From: JBAXTZ01 sp041666525
GTDB lineage: Bacteria; Bacillota; Negativicutes; JBAXTZ01
Assembly: GCA_041666525.1 (NCBI GenBank)
Contig: JBAYGT010000005.1
Coordinates: 76,025-140,024, forward strand
Reading direction: 5' to 3'
DNA: 64,000 nucleotides
Below, one piece after another: positions 1 to 9,012 of the stretch. A program made the position numbers and the translations under genes. Under the pieces are notes generated by a model. It was not told where the DNA came from. It worked only from the letters and a program-made list of their open reading frames with translations, and ran no database searches. Positions within the stretch are counted from its first letter, which is position 1. Each line of letters opens with the position of its first letter.

Positions 1-1
1 C

Positions 2-1078
2 GTAAAAAAAGGCCAATTGTTGGTTGAACTGGATGCGACAATTAATCACGCCGACCTGAAACGGTTACGTGCCGATGCCGATTACTATCGCATGCAAATA
101 GATTATTTGCGGGCGTTAATTACTGGCGGAAACTTCCATGCCACCAAAGAGAAATATCCGGCTCAAGATGTTTCAAATATTAGAGCCCAAAATATACTAT
201 TCGAAAATAAAAAAGATGCCATCCGCTCTAAACTAAGATTGTCCGATGCTGATATAGCGGCCGCGCAAGCTGGATTGACGGCCGAAATAGCTACGGAAAA
301 CAAGTATCGCGAATTGTTGAAAAACTCTACCTTCATCGAAGACCGCGCAAACACCAGTAATAAACAAGACGGTTTATCCTTGTTCCAATTATACGACTAC
401 AAAAATAAAAAAATTGAACTTCAGGAGAACTTTGCATCGCAAACAGCGCTGGTTGCCAAAGCTCACGCATCTGTTACCCAATCCGAAGCATCACGGGCAA
501 ACGTGCGGGAATCGCTGCTCGATGAGCTGAACACCAAACTCGTCGAGAACGAGCATACTTTGGATCAAAGCCAAGCCGAACTGGAAAAAATTGAACGCAA
601 AAACTCCCAGGCAACAATTCTCTCGCCAATAGACGGCTATGTTTCACAAATATCCATACGCACTATCGGTGGTGTACTCACACAAGCACAGGCAATTATG
701 ACAATAGTCCCGGCAAACGATACGCTGGCCGCCGAATGCTGGGTTGCCAACAAAGATGTCGGATTTGTCAAAATCGGTCAGCGGGCTCAAATCAAGATGG
801 ATACCTTCAATTTCCAAAAGTTTGGTCTGATTAATGCTACGGTGGAATCAGTCAGTCCCGATGCCATCGAACACGATACTGGCAATGGTCAAAAAGAATA
901 CGCTTTTCGTGCAGTCTTGAAGCTGGAACGTGATTATGTAATGATTAACGATAAAAAGGCCCGGCTCACAGCCGGTATGGATTTGACCGGCGAAATCTTA
1001 CTGCGTAAAAAACGAATAATTGATTTTTTCCTCGAACCCTTTCAAAAATACACAGGCGAAGCTTTCAGAGAGCGATAG
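2..1078 (+). CDS. Type I secretion membrane-fusion (HlyD-like) protein, 5' end outside window
   Basis: This is the periplasmic adaptor that links an inner-membrane ABC exporter to a TolC-like channel. The frame is open from the first bases, and its first residues (VKKGQLLVELDAT) form the first half of the biotinyl-lipoyl motif of HlyD proteins. The N-terminal membrane anchor therefore lies outside the window. A long alpha-helical hairpin rich in Glu, Lys and Ala follows (about residues 20-190 of the visible part), then the second lipoyl half (SPIDGYVSQ) and a beta-barrel domain. The ABC exporter starts 6 bp downstream, so the two are surely one operon. The family assignment is firm; the exported substrate cannot be read from this gene. 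Confidence 0.9.
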   Translation, partial: VKKGQLLVELDATINHADLKRLRADADYYRMQIDYLRALITGGNFHATKEKYPAQDVSNIRAQNILFENKKDAIRSKLRLSDADIAAAQAGLTAEIATENKYRELLKNSTFIEDRANTSNKQDGLSLFQLYDYKNKKIELQENFASQTALVAKAHASVTQSEASRANVRESLLDELNTKLVENEHTLDQSQAELEKIERKNSQATILSPIDGYVSQISIRTIGGVLTQAQAIMTIVPANDTLAAECWVANKDVGFVKIGQRAQIKMDTFNFQKFGLINATVESVSPDAIEHDTGNGQKEYAFRAVLKLERDYVMINDKKARLTAGMDLTGEILLRKKRIIDFFLEPFQKYTGEAFRER

Positions 1079-1084
1079 GTTATT

Positions 1085-3175
1085 ATGGAATGGAATTATG
1101 ACAGCGGAATTTATAGTTTAGCCGTCGCCATGCAAATACTCGGCAAGCCGATTGAATATTCTGCACTAAAGCGCCAATTGGCTAAACCTACTGCATCTAG
1201 CTGCGATGATCTGGCACGTCTTGCCAACGCCAATGGATTTTCTACCGGACTTATCTGTCCGAAAAACCTGTCCACCTTGCCCATGCCTTGTATCCTTGAG
1301 TTAATTGACGGCAGCTTTTGCCTGATTGCGTATATCGAGAATGACCGGGCTAAAGTAACCCGCTCGAGCAACCCCGCTCCTCAACTAATACCAGTTTCCG
1401 AGCTGACAAAAATTTTCGCTGGCCGGGCATTATTATTAAAACAAACCCCGCTTTCCATTGCCGAGCCGCAGAAATTCGGTTATAAATGGTTTTGGAGCGA
1501 ACTAAAAAAACACGGTAAGACTATTCGAATGGTGCTGCTACTAACTCTGCTGATTCAATTAATCGGTCTGATCATTCCGATAATTACGCAAAAAGTCGTT
1601 GATGACGTTCTGGTTCACAGAACCCGTGACACCCTCAATACGCTGCTTTTCGCCGGCATATGTGCCATTTCGTTTTCATATTTATTCGGCTTGTTTAGAA
1701 CGCTGGCGTTTTCGTACGCTTCAGGTGTCATTGATTCGGTATTGGGTGCAAAACTTTTTGAGCGACTGCTTTCATTGCCGCTTAGCTATTTCGAAAAACG
1801 CAAGACCGGGGAAACTTTGGCTCGTTTAAATGAAATCAATCAAATTCGCCAGTTTTTATCCGGTTCTATGATAACGCTAATATTGGACTTACTGTTTGTG
1901 TTTGTCTATATTGCGATAATGGTCAAATATAGCGGCCTGTTAACTATTTTGGCACTTGGCGCAGCGCTCTGTTTTGCGATTTTAAGTGCTACACTTACGC
2001 CAATTTATTACCGTTTGCAACAGCGATCTTTTCTGGTTGAAACAGAAAATCAGTCTTTTCTTGTGCAAAGCGTCAACGGTATGCAATCAATAAAAGCCGC
2101 TAATGCGATAAAAACTTTTGTAGAAAAATATGACGAACGAATGAGTCAAGTTTCGCGCGCAGCCTTCAATGTGGCCAATCTGCGCGGTATCGCCGGCGGC
2201 ATCGGCCAGTTCATCCAGCAAATATTCACAATCTCTTTGTTATGGTTGGGCGTCAACATGGTGTTGAACGGTTCTTTGTCGCTTGGCGAACTAATTGCCT
2301 TCCAGATGTTTTCCGGACTGGTCATAGAACCAATTATGCGATTGTCTAACATGTGGCAGGCACTGCAGCGGGCACGAATCGCGGTCGAACGTGTCGGAGA
2401 TATTATGAACGAGAAATCAGAATCGCGCGGTCAGTTTAGCGAGCTGCGCATTTGTGGCGCACTGGAGCTCCACGGGGTAAATTTCTCTTATGCAGACCGG
2501 CCAATTCTCAAATCAATTAATCTCCTTTTTGAGGAAAACAAAAAAACCGCGATCGTTGGCCGTAGCGGTTCAGGAAAAAGTACTGTGGCAAAACTCCTGC
2601 AAAAATCTTACATTCCGAGAAACGGGCGCATTACCATCGGAAATTATGACCTGGAAGATTTCGATCTCACCGAATTGCGCCGCGCAGTTGGCCTGGTTAC
2701 TCAAGAGACCCAGTTATTTCGCGGTACTATCCGCGAAAATGTTCTTATGGCAAAACCTGATGCCAATGAAGAAGAATTACTTCAGGCTTGCCGGTTAGCC
2801 GGTGTTCAAGGCTTTGTCGAAAAACTTCCGGACAAATTCGATACTGTTTTGGGTGAAAACGGAACCGGTTTATCGGGCGGACAACGTCAGCGTATAGCTA
2901 TCGCACGAACACTGATCAATGATCCGCCAATCTTGTTGTTCGATGAAGCTACAGCAGCGCTGGACGCCGAAACCGAAAGCGAAATCACCGCTGCAATTGA
3001 CGAATTGTCCGGTAATCGGACGATAATCGCCATCGCACATCGTCTGGCAACGATTAAAGATTACGACAAAATCTATGTATTGGACGATGGTATGGTCGTA
3101 CAATCCGGCAATCATAATGATTTATTAGCACAACCTGGCGCCTATCGCGATTTATGGCAGGCTCAGACTCAATAG
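1085..3175 (+). CDS. Type I secretion ABC exporter (HlyB/LapB-like) with C39-like domain
   Basis: A 696-aa ABC exporter with permease and ATPase fused. Residues 1-130 are a C39-peptidase-like domain in which Ser-7 stands where a bacteriocin-processing C39 peptidase has its catalytic Cys. This is the inactive form typical of RTX-type exporters, which bind rather than cleave the substrate. Transmembrane helices cover about 150-430. The nucleotide-binding domain has Walker A GRSGSGKST (from about residue 492), signature LSGGQRQR, Walker B ILLFDEA (about 615) and the H-loop IAHRLATI. It is co-transcribed with the adaptor 6 bp upstream. An RTX-like C-terminus at the right edge of the window is a candidate substrate. 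Confidence 0.93.
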   Translation: MEWNYDSGIYSLAVAMQILGKPIEYSALKRQLAKPTASSCDDLARLANANGFSTGLICPKNLSTLPMPCILELIDGSFCLIAYIENDRAKVTRSSNPAPQLIPVSELTKIFAGRALLLKQTPLSIAEPQKFGYKWFWSELKKHGKTIRMVLLLTLLIQLIGLIIPIITQKVVDDVLVHRTRDTLNTLLFAGICAISFSYLFGLFRTLAFSYASGVIDSVLGAKLFERLLSLPLSYFEKRKTGETLARLNEINQIRQFLSGSMITLILDLLFVFVYIAIMVKYSGLLTILALGAALCFAILSATLTPIYYRLQQRSFLVETENQSFLVQSVNGMQSIKAANAIKTFVEKYDERMSQVSRAAFNVANLRGIAGGIGQFIQQIFTISLLWLGVNMVLNGSLSLGELIAFQMFSGLVIEPIMRLSNMWQALQRARIAVERVGDIMNEKSESRGQFSELRICGALELHGVNFSYADRPILKSINLLFEENKKTAIVGRSGSGKSTVAKLLQKSYIPRNGRITIGNYDLEDFDLTELRRAVGLVTQETQLFRGTIRENVLMAKPDANEEELLQACRLAGVQGFVEKLPDKFDTVLGENGTGLSGGQRQRIAIARTLINDPPILLFDEATAALDAETESEITAAIDELSGNRTIIAIAHRLATIKDYDKIYVLDDGMVVQSGNHNDLLAQPGAYRDLWQAQTQ

Positions 3176-3313
3176 AATTTACTGGATGTTACACCTGCAA
3201 GATTGAACAAAATATCAATTTCCAATAATTCACATTTTTTTCCCTTGTCGGACACATTTTTGACACAGCAATACGCTATAATGAATTTAGGGAAATGATT
3301 TTGGAGGTGCTAT

Positions 3314-3712
3314 ATGTTACTGACAATGCAAAACGGTGCAACACGAGTCGTGGAATCTATGCCAAACAACATTATGGAAAAAGGTTGCAGAATGATGGAA
3401 GATGGTGGAAATGGCATGATGGGTGGTGGCCGGCAAGTAATGGAAAGAAATATGATCATGAATCAGGGAGGAGATATTATGCACATGGTACACGCGGGGT
3501 TTGCAATATTATTCGGGTTAGCGCTCTTGGCAATAGTAATTATTGCAGCAATCTGGATTTACCGGTTGATGAATAAGTACACCTGTGGAAAAGTTGCAAT
3601 CAAACAAGCCGCGACTTTTGAAACGGCATTGGAAATTCTCAGCCGCCGCTATGCTGAAGGTGTTATTAACACTGAAGAATATCTCGAACGTAAACAACAC
3701 TTAATTGAATAA
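3314..3712 (+). CDS. Met-rich small membrane protein with C-terminal SHOCT domain
   Basis: The 132-aa reading has three parts. The first is a Met/Gly-rich head of about 55 residues with MM and MMGGG runs. The second is one transmembrane helix (about 60-82). The third is a C-terminal SHOCT domain (ALEILSRRYAEGVINTEEYLERK). SHOCT is a short oligomerisation module; the molecular role is unknown. There are two possible starts. ATG at 3314 follows GGAGG (3302-3307). An internal ATG at 3479 follows a stronger GGGAGGAG five bases upstream and would give a 77-aa protein of the size usual for small SHOCT proteins. A consensus -10 (TATAAT, 3277-3282) lies upstream, but the TTGACA at 3260 is too close to be its -35. 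A hairpin terminator follows. Confidence 0.7.
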   Translation: MLLTMQNGATRVVESMPNNIMEKGCRMMEDGGNGMMGGGRQVMERNMIMNQGGDIMHMVHAGFAILFGLALLAIVIIAAIWIYRLMNKYTCGKVAIKQAATFETALEILSRRYAEGVINTEEYLERKQHLIE

Positions 3713-3720
3713 ATAAAAAA

Positions 3721-3747
3721 GCTGCTTCGATCGAAGCGGCTTTTTTT
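3721..3747. terminator. Bidirectional hairpin terminator
   Basis: GCTGCTTC and GAAGCGGC pair around GATC. T7 follows on the plus strand and a T-rich run on the minus strand. It separates two convergent genes, the SHOCT protein and the FucP-like transporter. Confidence 0.85.
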
Positions 3748-4991
3748 CATAATTTGTCGAACGCCGTCTTGTTTTTCACCAACGGACGAGCGCATATACA
3801 CAATAATGCTAAATACATTAAACACAAAAATACCAAACACAACCCGATTCGCAATCCAGCGTAATCGGCGATTTTACCAACCAAAAACGGTACAAATGCT
3901 CCGCCGCAAACACCGGCGCAGAGAATTCCCGAAAACGCTTCCTGATGCTCACGCACCGAATTAAGCGCAAGCGAAAAAGTTATCGACCACATCACAGAAA
4001 TGCAAATCCCCATTGCGGGAAAAGCGTAAACTGCGACTTCTTTTGAACCGAATAACGCCAGGCTAAACGACAAAAATGCTGCAAAAATATATCCAAATAA
4101 AACCTTTTGGGCATCAAAAAGCTTCATCAATATCATCCCCAGAAGACACCCCAGACAACCACCCGCCCAAAACAACGACAAGGCCTGAGCGCCTTCGGTC
4201 TGCGGATCCAATCCGTGATAAAGTTGCAAAAATTTTGACATCCAGGAAACACAGCTCTGCTCAACTCCGACATAAAAGAACGTGCCAAAGAAAAAGGCAA
4301 TAACAGTTTTGTTTTTTAGCAAATACCATAATGTGACTAAAATTGACCGGTTATTCACCCGCCCAGCTTCTGGCTGGCGTGGCAATTTAATGCTCAGCAA
4401 CAACACCACACCAGCCGCAAACGCCAGCGCCAACACCCAATACATCGAAACCCAGGGGAACGTCCCGGTCGTCAACCAGTCAACCGTTCTAATCAGATGA
4501 TTCCCGGAAACATTATTGGCAAGCTCGCGATTGATATAAGAGTAAAGCAAAGGGTTTGCCGCAGACACCGCGCTAAACAACAACCCCATGATAACCGAAT
4601 AGAACGCAAAATTTTCACTGCCACCGGCAACCCGCATCAGCGGAAATACCGAAACTTCAATAGCAGCCATGCAAATTCCAAAAACAAACTGCATCACTAA
4701 AGCAGTTATAAACGCTGGCGCAAGCGCAAACAGCGTCGAAGCGGCACAAGCCGTAGCGAAAGCCACAAACATTGTCCGACGCGCGCCAAAGCGTTCATTT
4801 AACATCCCCGCCGGCGCAGACATAAAAGCGTATGCCAAGAAGTAAGCAAACGGTAGCAATCCAGCGGCACCAAGTGTCAAAGAAAAATCCTTGATAACGT
4901 CCGGCAACAACGGGCCGAGCATATTCGCACACAGTGAGAGCACCCCCATCGCCAGCCAACAGAACACTACGATTTTAAAGTTTCTATTCAT
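3747..4991 (-). CDS. MFS transporter, FHS (FucP/GluP-like) family
   Basis: A 414-aa major facilitator with about 12 transmembrane helices. The late segment SGILCAGVCGGAFVPFLVGK and the mid-protein FFYVGVEQS match the FHS branch (fucose, glucose and galactose:H+ symporters), so a sugar substrate is likely but not proven. Its start codon overlaps the stop of the upstream dipeptidase gene (ATGA, 4988-4991), so the two are translationally coupled. That pairing suggests scavenging, perhaps of peptidoglycan- or glycopeptide-derived material; this is inference. Confidence 0.8.
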   Translation of the reverse strand: MNRNFKIVVFCWLAMGVLSLCANMLGPLLPDVIKDFSLTLGAAGLLPFAYFLAYAFMSAPAGMLNERFGARRTMFVAFATACAASTLFALAPAFITALVMQFVFGICMAAIEVSVFPLMRVAGGSENFAFYSVIMGLLFSAVSAANPLLYSYINRELANNVSGNHLIRTVDWLTTGTFPWVSMYWVLALAFAAGVVLLLSIKLPRQPEAGRVNNRSILVTLWYLLKNKTVIAFFFGTFFYVGVEQSCVSWMSKFLQLYHGLDPQTEGAQALSLFWAGGCLGCLLGMILMKLFDAQKVLFGYIFAAFLSFSLALFGSKEVAVYAFPAMGICISVMWSITFSLALNSVREHQEAFSGILCAGVCGGAFVPFLVGKIADYAGLRIGLCLVFLCLMYLALLCICARPLVKNKTAFDKL

Positions 4992-6364
4992 CTAGCCAAC
5001 GTACACATCGCTTCAGCGATAACGCTGGTACCGAACATCAATTCATCCAAATAATAATTTTCATCGGCATTATGTTCGCGCCCGGATTTGCCACCGGGAA
5101 TTCCCATGCCAAACGCTACGGTGTTCGGCAACTTTTTTGCATATGTGCCACCACCCATCGTGATTGGTTCTAACTCCTTTCCAAAATGTTTGCAGAAAAT
5201 CGCATTAAGCGTCGTTACCAAATAACTGTCCTTCGGAAAATATAACGGATGGGTAAATTTTCCGATTTCCAGTTGCAATCCGTTATTTGCCGCAGTCAGA
5301 GCACAATCATCTGCGGCCTGCTCCGGTTTAAAGGTTACGGGAATGCGCACGTCACAGCCAATGGAGATAACATCGTTTTCGCAGCGAATTCGCGCCAAAT
5401 TAAGCGTCAATTTACCGGACGGTATATCTTCATACCCGATACCAAGCAACTGTCCGTTCACTTCCCGACCGATAATTCTATTTATAATTCTAACAAATTC
5501 CGCAATTGAACCGGTTAACTCCTGCTTTGCCAAAAATTCCATAAGCTTAGTAATCGCATTGTCGCCCTTTTCCGGCGTCGACCCGTGCGCAGCCGTTCCC
5601 GAGGCAGTCAAAACTACTTTCCCTGGCTTAACTTCAGCTATGATTCCGGGAAAAGCACTAGCAGCTTTGGCAAAACCTGATGTATCTTCAGTAACAACAA
5701 TTGCCGTGGCCGCAGTCGGCACGATATTCATTGTATCGCCGCCAAAAATACTCTCAATATAACTACCATTGCCTTTATCAACAATTTCCATAGAGAAAAA
5801 AGGATGAATTCCGCCTTTTTCACCATAAACAACCGGAAACCCGCCATCCGGTGTAAAGCCAAATGCCGGTGCCGGTTCATGCGCCACGTAGTACTCCATG
5901 TCTTTCATACCGCTTTCTTCATTACAACCAAAGATTATCCGCACGCGGCGCTTTAACTGAACGTCGGCATCTTTAATTGCTTTCAAAGCGTATAAAGCGG
6001 CAATTATCGGCCCCTTATTGTCAGTACAACCCCTTCCGATAATCTGATTATCGACAATCCGTCCTTCAAGCGGCGGCACGCTCCACCCTTCGCCCAGCGC
6101 CACAATATCCAGATGCCCAAGTACCGCAACATATTCTGCACCATCGCCATATTCCGCGTAGCCGCAATAACCGTCCAAATTCTTAGTTTGGAAGCCAAAA
6201 CTTGCAGCCAAGGTCAAAGCGTGATCCAACGCTTTACGATTCTCAACCCCAAATGGCGCGCCTGGTTGCGGGTCAGCTTTGACACTCTCAAAGTGCATCG
6301 ATTCTTGAATCGATGCGATCATTGCTGCTTTGTTTTCTTCAATCAATTTAAAAATTTTTTCCAT
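4988..6364 (-). CDS. M20 family dipeptidase (PepV/Sapep-like)
   Basis: A 458-aa cytoplasmic zinc dipeptidase. Metal and catalytic motifs of the M20 family are visible: GHLDIV (His ligand and the following Asp), GRGCTDNKG (bridging Asp), CNEESGMKD (catalytic Glu pair), TPDGGFP, and a C-terminal REHNADE with the last His ligand. The length and the inserted lid domain match PepV/Sapep dipeptidases of Firmicutes, which cut Xaa-containing dipeptides including beta-Ala dipeptides. The start is supported by GAGGAG seven bases upstream. It overlaps the next gene, a FucP-like transporter, by four bases. Confidence 0.88.
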   Translation of the reverse strand: MEKIFKLIEENKAAMIASIQESMHFESVKADPQPGAPFGVENRKALDHALTLAASFGFQTKNLDGYCGYAEYGDGAEYVAVLGHLDIVALGEGWSVPPLEGRIVDNQIIGRGCTDNKGPIIAALYALKAIKDADVQLKRRVRIIFGCNEESGMKDMEYYVAHEPAPAFGFTPDGGFPVVYGEKGGIHPFFSMEIVDKGNGSYIESIFGGDTMNIVPTAATAIVVTEDTSGFAKAASAFPGIIAEVKPGKVVLTASGTAAHGSTPEKGDNAITKLMEFLAKQELTGSIAEFVRIINRIIGREVNGQLLGIGYEDIPSGKLTLNLARIRCENDVISIGCDVRIPVTFKPEQAADDCALTAANNGLQLEIGKFTHPLYFPKDSYLVTTLNAIFCKHFGKELEPITMGGGTYAKKLPNTVAFGMGIPGGKSGREHNADENYYLDELMFGTSVIAEAMCTLAR

Positions 6365-6380
6365 AATTCGCTCCTCTAAT

Positions 6381-8198
6381 TCATCTTAAGAAATTTAAAA
6401 AATAATTGCTCTTAATTGCCGTATCTGCTACTTCAAGCCCTTTAAGCACCCGTTGTTTTAATTGCTCGGTAATATTACCACCTACCACTTGGCGGTTGGC
6501 AAGCACCGCAAAATCTTCTTTGGTGTTCAACAGATTCCGGCCAACGGTCGAATGAGCGTACTCTTCCGCCGGAATGCCCAATAAATATGCCAATGTTGGC
6601 ATAACGTCGATCTCGCCGCCGGTTATTGTTATCCGCTCACCGACTTTAGCTTCCTGATAAATAATAAACGGAACCCGCTTACCGTTATTTTTCCACCAGT
6701 CACGCTCTGGCTGAACGTTGGCAATACCGTCTTCGTAGTAGCGATGTACGCCTTCGTGATCACCATAAACCGCTATTATTGAATTATCCAGCAAATCATA
6801 CCTCTGTAGCGCATTAAGAAAATTTCCCAGCATCCGGTCCGAATAATTTATACTCTGCAGGTAATCGCCCATCTTGGATTTCTCCAGCGATGGCGGTAAT
6901 TTTAATTCGCGATACTTCTCCGGAATATCAAACGGTCCGTGACTGGACATAGTAACTATGAAAGCATAAAACGGTTCGGTAAATTTCGACAGTTTTTCTG
7001 CGGTTTGCTGCAGATACGGTCCATCGGCAAAGCCCATGCCAAAGGACTCGTTCATATTATATTCCGATACAGTAATAAATTTCTCAAAACCCATCGCCGC
7101 AAACGCCGGACGAACATTCCACATTGAGCCGTCGTCGCTTTGAAAAGCTGTTGCCGAATAGCCATGGCGTTTCAAAAGATTAGGTAACGTATTATAGTCG
7201 TTATTAGGGAACCGGAAGAAAGTACTGCCCTGTCGGAGCGGGTAAACCGAAGAATTTGCCATAAACTCGGCATCGCTGCTATTGCCTTCGTTCACCTGTT
7301 CATAGAAATTGTTAAAATAATAGCCATGGGCCGCCATCCGGTTCAGATTAGGAGTTATTTCCTGACCGTCAAATTCCTGATTAATGACAAAATTTTCCAA
7401 TGACTCAAACTGGATCAATATCAAGTTTTTCCCGCGATAGGTTGCCCAGCGATTATTCTTGGGTAAAATTTCCGCATTTTCTTCCAGCCACTTGTAGATA
7501 TCATTTTTTTCCAATTCACTTAAAATCATCGGTTGGCTATCGCGCCAATAGGTATATAAACTATATAAGTGAAAACCGCCCGGGGAAATATTACGTGCGG
7601 TTACATTATTGTCCCAAGGGAAAATGATAAAGTGATATTTTCCATACAACTCATATTTTACCGCTATAAATTGCGATGTTAGCAACACAATAACGATTAG
7701 CTGCGCCAGCAAAAACGATTTCCAACTAAAACGAAATCGCCGCAAATTGCTCCGCCGCCGAAAAACCAATGTCAAAATAATTGGAAAATCCAATACAAAA
7801 AAAATATCTACGGCACGCAGCAAGGAGATTGTTACATCAAATAAGCTCTCGGCGCCGGCAGTCTGCCCTAATGAGTGAACCGAGGGCATAGTCTTGAAAC
7901 CGCGAAAATAAATCGCGTCCATCAATAGCACGATGGAAATTAACAAATACAACAACAATAAGAATAACGGACGACGCCAATTTCTAAGTAAATATGCAAA
8001 CGACACCAGCACCAACGAGAACGCAAAATAAAACTGCCAATATTGCAACAAAAGCTCCCCAGTTTTTTGAATTGCTTCCCAATCAACTACCGGCGTAAAA
8101 GTTATCATTGTTACCAATGCGCTTTTCAACATTATTCCGATAATTACGTAGCATACCAACCAATGGGGCAACGCGGCGCGAATTTTTTCGAAATTCAT
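6381..8198 (-). CDS. LtaS-like membrane phosphoglycerol transferase/sulfatase-fold enzyme
   Basis: A 605-aa protein with about five N-terminal membrane helices and a large extracytoplasmic alkaline-phosphatase/sulfatase domain. It matches lipoteichoic-acid synthases: LIQFESLENF (metal-ligand Glu), ITPNLNRMA, NFYEQ, GNSSDAEF, SHGPF, and YGDHEG (Asp-His metal ligands). The catalytic nucleophile of LtaS is Thr in the motif (N/K)TSD; here that position is Ser-307. I chose ATG 8198 (MNFEKIR) because GAGGAA lies just upstream; an upstream in-frame start at 8315 lacks one and gives an unlikely leader. The family normally uses phosphatidylglycerol as glycerolphosphate donor. In a diderm it could decorate periplasmic glucan or another polymer. 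Confidence 0.85.
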   Translation of the reverse strand: MNFEKIRAALPHWLVCYVIIGIMLKSALVTMITFTPVVDWEAIQKTGELLLQYWQFYFAFSLVLVSFAYLLRNWRRPLFLLLLYLLISIVLLMDAIYFRGFKTMPSVHSLGQTAGAESLFDVTISLLRAVDIFFVLDFPIILTLVFRRRSNLRRFRFSWKSFLLAQLIVIVLLTSQFIAVKYELYGKYHFIIFPWDNNVTARNISPGGFHLYSLYTYWRDSQPMILSELEKNDIYKWLEENAEILPKNNRWATYRGKNLILIQFESLENFVINQEFDGQEITPNLNRMAAHGYYFNNFYEQVNEGNSSDAEFMANSSVYPLRQGSTFFRFPNNDYNTLPNLLKRHGYSATAFQSDDGSMWNVRPAFAAMGFEKFITVSEYNMNESFGMGFADGPYLQQTAEKLSKFTEPFYAFIVTMSSHGPFDIPEKYRELKLPPSLEKSKMGDYLQSINYSDRMLGNFLNALQRYDLLDNSIIAVYGDHEGVHRYYEDGIANVQPERDWWKNNGKRVPFIIYQEAKVGERITITGGEIDVMPTLAYLLGIPAEEYAHSTVGRNLLNTKEDFAVLANRQVVGGNITEQLKQRVLKGLEVADTAIKSNYFLNFLR

Positions 8199-8289
8199 AA
8201 ACTTCCTCGCAAGCAATTGCTCGTGCACCTTCGTTTTTCTAAATATTACAATTCGCCATTGTTCACAATTTTCCTGCAAAAAAAGCGGA

Positions 8290-8306
8290 TTGTTCAAAAA
8301 GAACAA
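8290..8306. promoter_or_regulatory. Perfect 6-5-6 inverted repeat upstream of the LtaS-like gene
   Basis: TTGTTC and GAACAA flank five A residues, about 90 bp upstream of the LtaS-like start. No T-run makes it a terminator, so it may be an operator. I could not define a convincing promoter beside it. Confidence 0.3.
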
Positions 8307-8355
8307 GCCAATCAATTACATCACTGCAAGCGAAATAACTTACAACAACAATGTT

Positions 8356-8366
8356 TGCTCATAAAT
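8356..8366. repeat. 11-bp direct repeat, left copy, at the edge of the accessory island
   Basis: TGCTCATAAAT occurs here and again at 12496-12506 in the same orientation. The two copies bracket all the accessory genes between the LtaS-like gene and adenosine deaminase. This is compatible with a target-site or recombination duplication, but the repeat is short. Confidence 0.4.
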
Positions 8367-8369
8367 ACT

Positions 8370-8403
8370 CGCCGTCCGAACGACTAATTTCGTCCGGACG
8401 GCG
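8370..8403. other. Long near-perfect hairpin at the left island edge
   Basis: A 14-bp stem (CGCCGTCCGAACGA against TCGTCCGGACGGCG, one mismatch) with a short AT-rich loop. The following bases are GTTTAAAT on the plus strand and AGTATTTAT on the minus strand, so it is at best a weak terminator. It lies four bases from the left copy of the direct repeat. Confidence 0.45.
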
Positions 8404-8478
8404 TTTAAATATGTTCATTTAATCGAAAATAATGGTAAAATAACAGCGAATAGTTACTATTCTCAAGGATGGTTCGAA

Positions 8479-8949
8479 ATGTTATCATCATTAATGCCAG
8501 TCATAACAGGATTAATCCCAATCATAACAGGTTTTTTACTCGGACTATTTTCATCATTCATTATCGACTGGTATAAAAATAACAAGGTCAAGAAACAAAA
8601 GACTCGCGCACTTAAGTTAATCGTTGAAAAGGCTGGTCTAGAACTAAGCTCAATTCGAGCGATATCGCTTGCTGGCAAAAATTTGATATCAGAGAATAAA
8701 ACTTCAGTTCATCTAAATTGGTTAACTCCAGATAACCTATCATTACTTGACGACAATGTCGCAAATTGGGCATACGAAGTAGCGCATTTGATAAATCGCA
8801 TAGAAGAGATACGATTGCTTGCCTATACATTTTTGGGGCGTGAGGACGCTGTCAGCGTTAACAGATTAGCTTCGTATCAGTATGCTATAGATTGCTATCT
8901 GACAGCATTTTTAGAAAAATTAGACAACAAACCCAGAGAACTCAAATAG
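8479..8949 (+). CDS. Hypothetical single-span membrane protein
   Basis: I do not recognise this 156-aa protein. Residues 5-31 form one hydrophobic helix (PVITGLIPIITGFLLGLFSS), followed at once by a Lys-rich stretch, so the C-terminal 120 residues are probably cytoplasmic and mostly helical. An AAGGATGG ribosome binding site precedes the ATG, and an extended -10 (TGGTAAAAT, 8433-8441) sits about 40 bp upstream. It lies in the accessory island, transcribed opposite to the restriction-modification remnants. A hairpin terminator follows at 9046-9077, beyond a second promoter. Confidence 0.55.
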   Translation: MLSSLMPVITGLIPIITGFLLGLFSSFIIDWYKNNKVKKQKTRALKLIVEKAGLELSSIRAISLAGKNLISENKTSVHLNWLTPDNLSLLDDNVANWAYEVAHLINRIEEIRLLAYTFLGREDAVSVNRLASYQYAIDCYLTAFLEKLDNKPRELK

Positions 8950-8977
8950 CCAATTCAATGAATCAGTCACAAATAAA

Positions 8978-9006
8978 TTGACAATACGAGCACTACATAA
9001 TATAAT
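8978..9006 (+). promoter_or_regulatory. Perfect sigma-70/sigma-A promoter of a candidate small RNA
   Basis: TTGACA (8978-8983), exactly 17 bp, then TATAAT (9001-9006). Both hexamers match the consensus at every base. No open reading frame begins in the roughly 65 bp between it and the terminator downstream. Confidence 0.8.
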
Positions 9007-9012
9007 TACGTT

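Noticed and set aside
3260..3282. TTGACA and TATAAT before the SHOCT gene.
   Set aside because: The gap is 11 bp, too short for a standard promoter; only the -10 box is mentioned.
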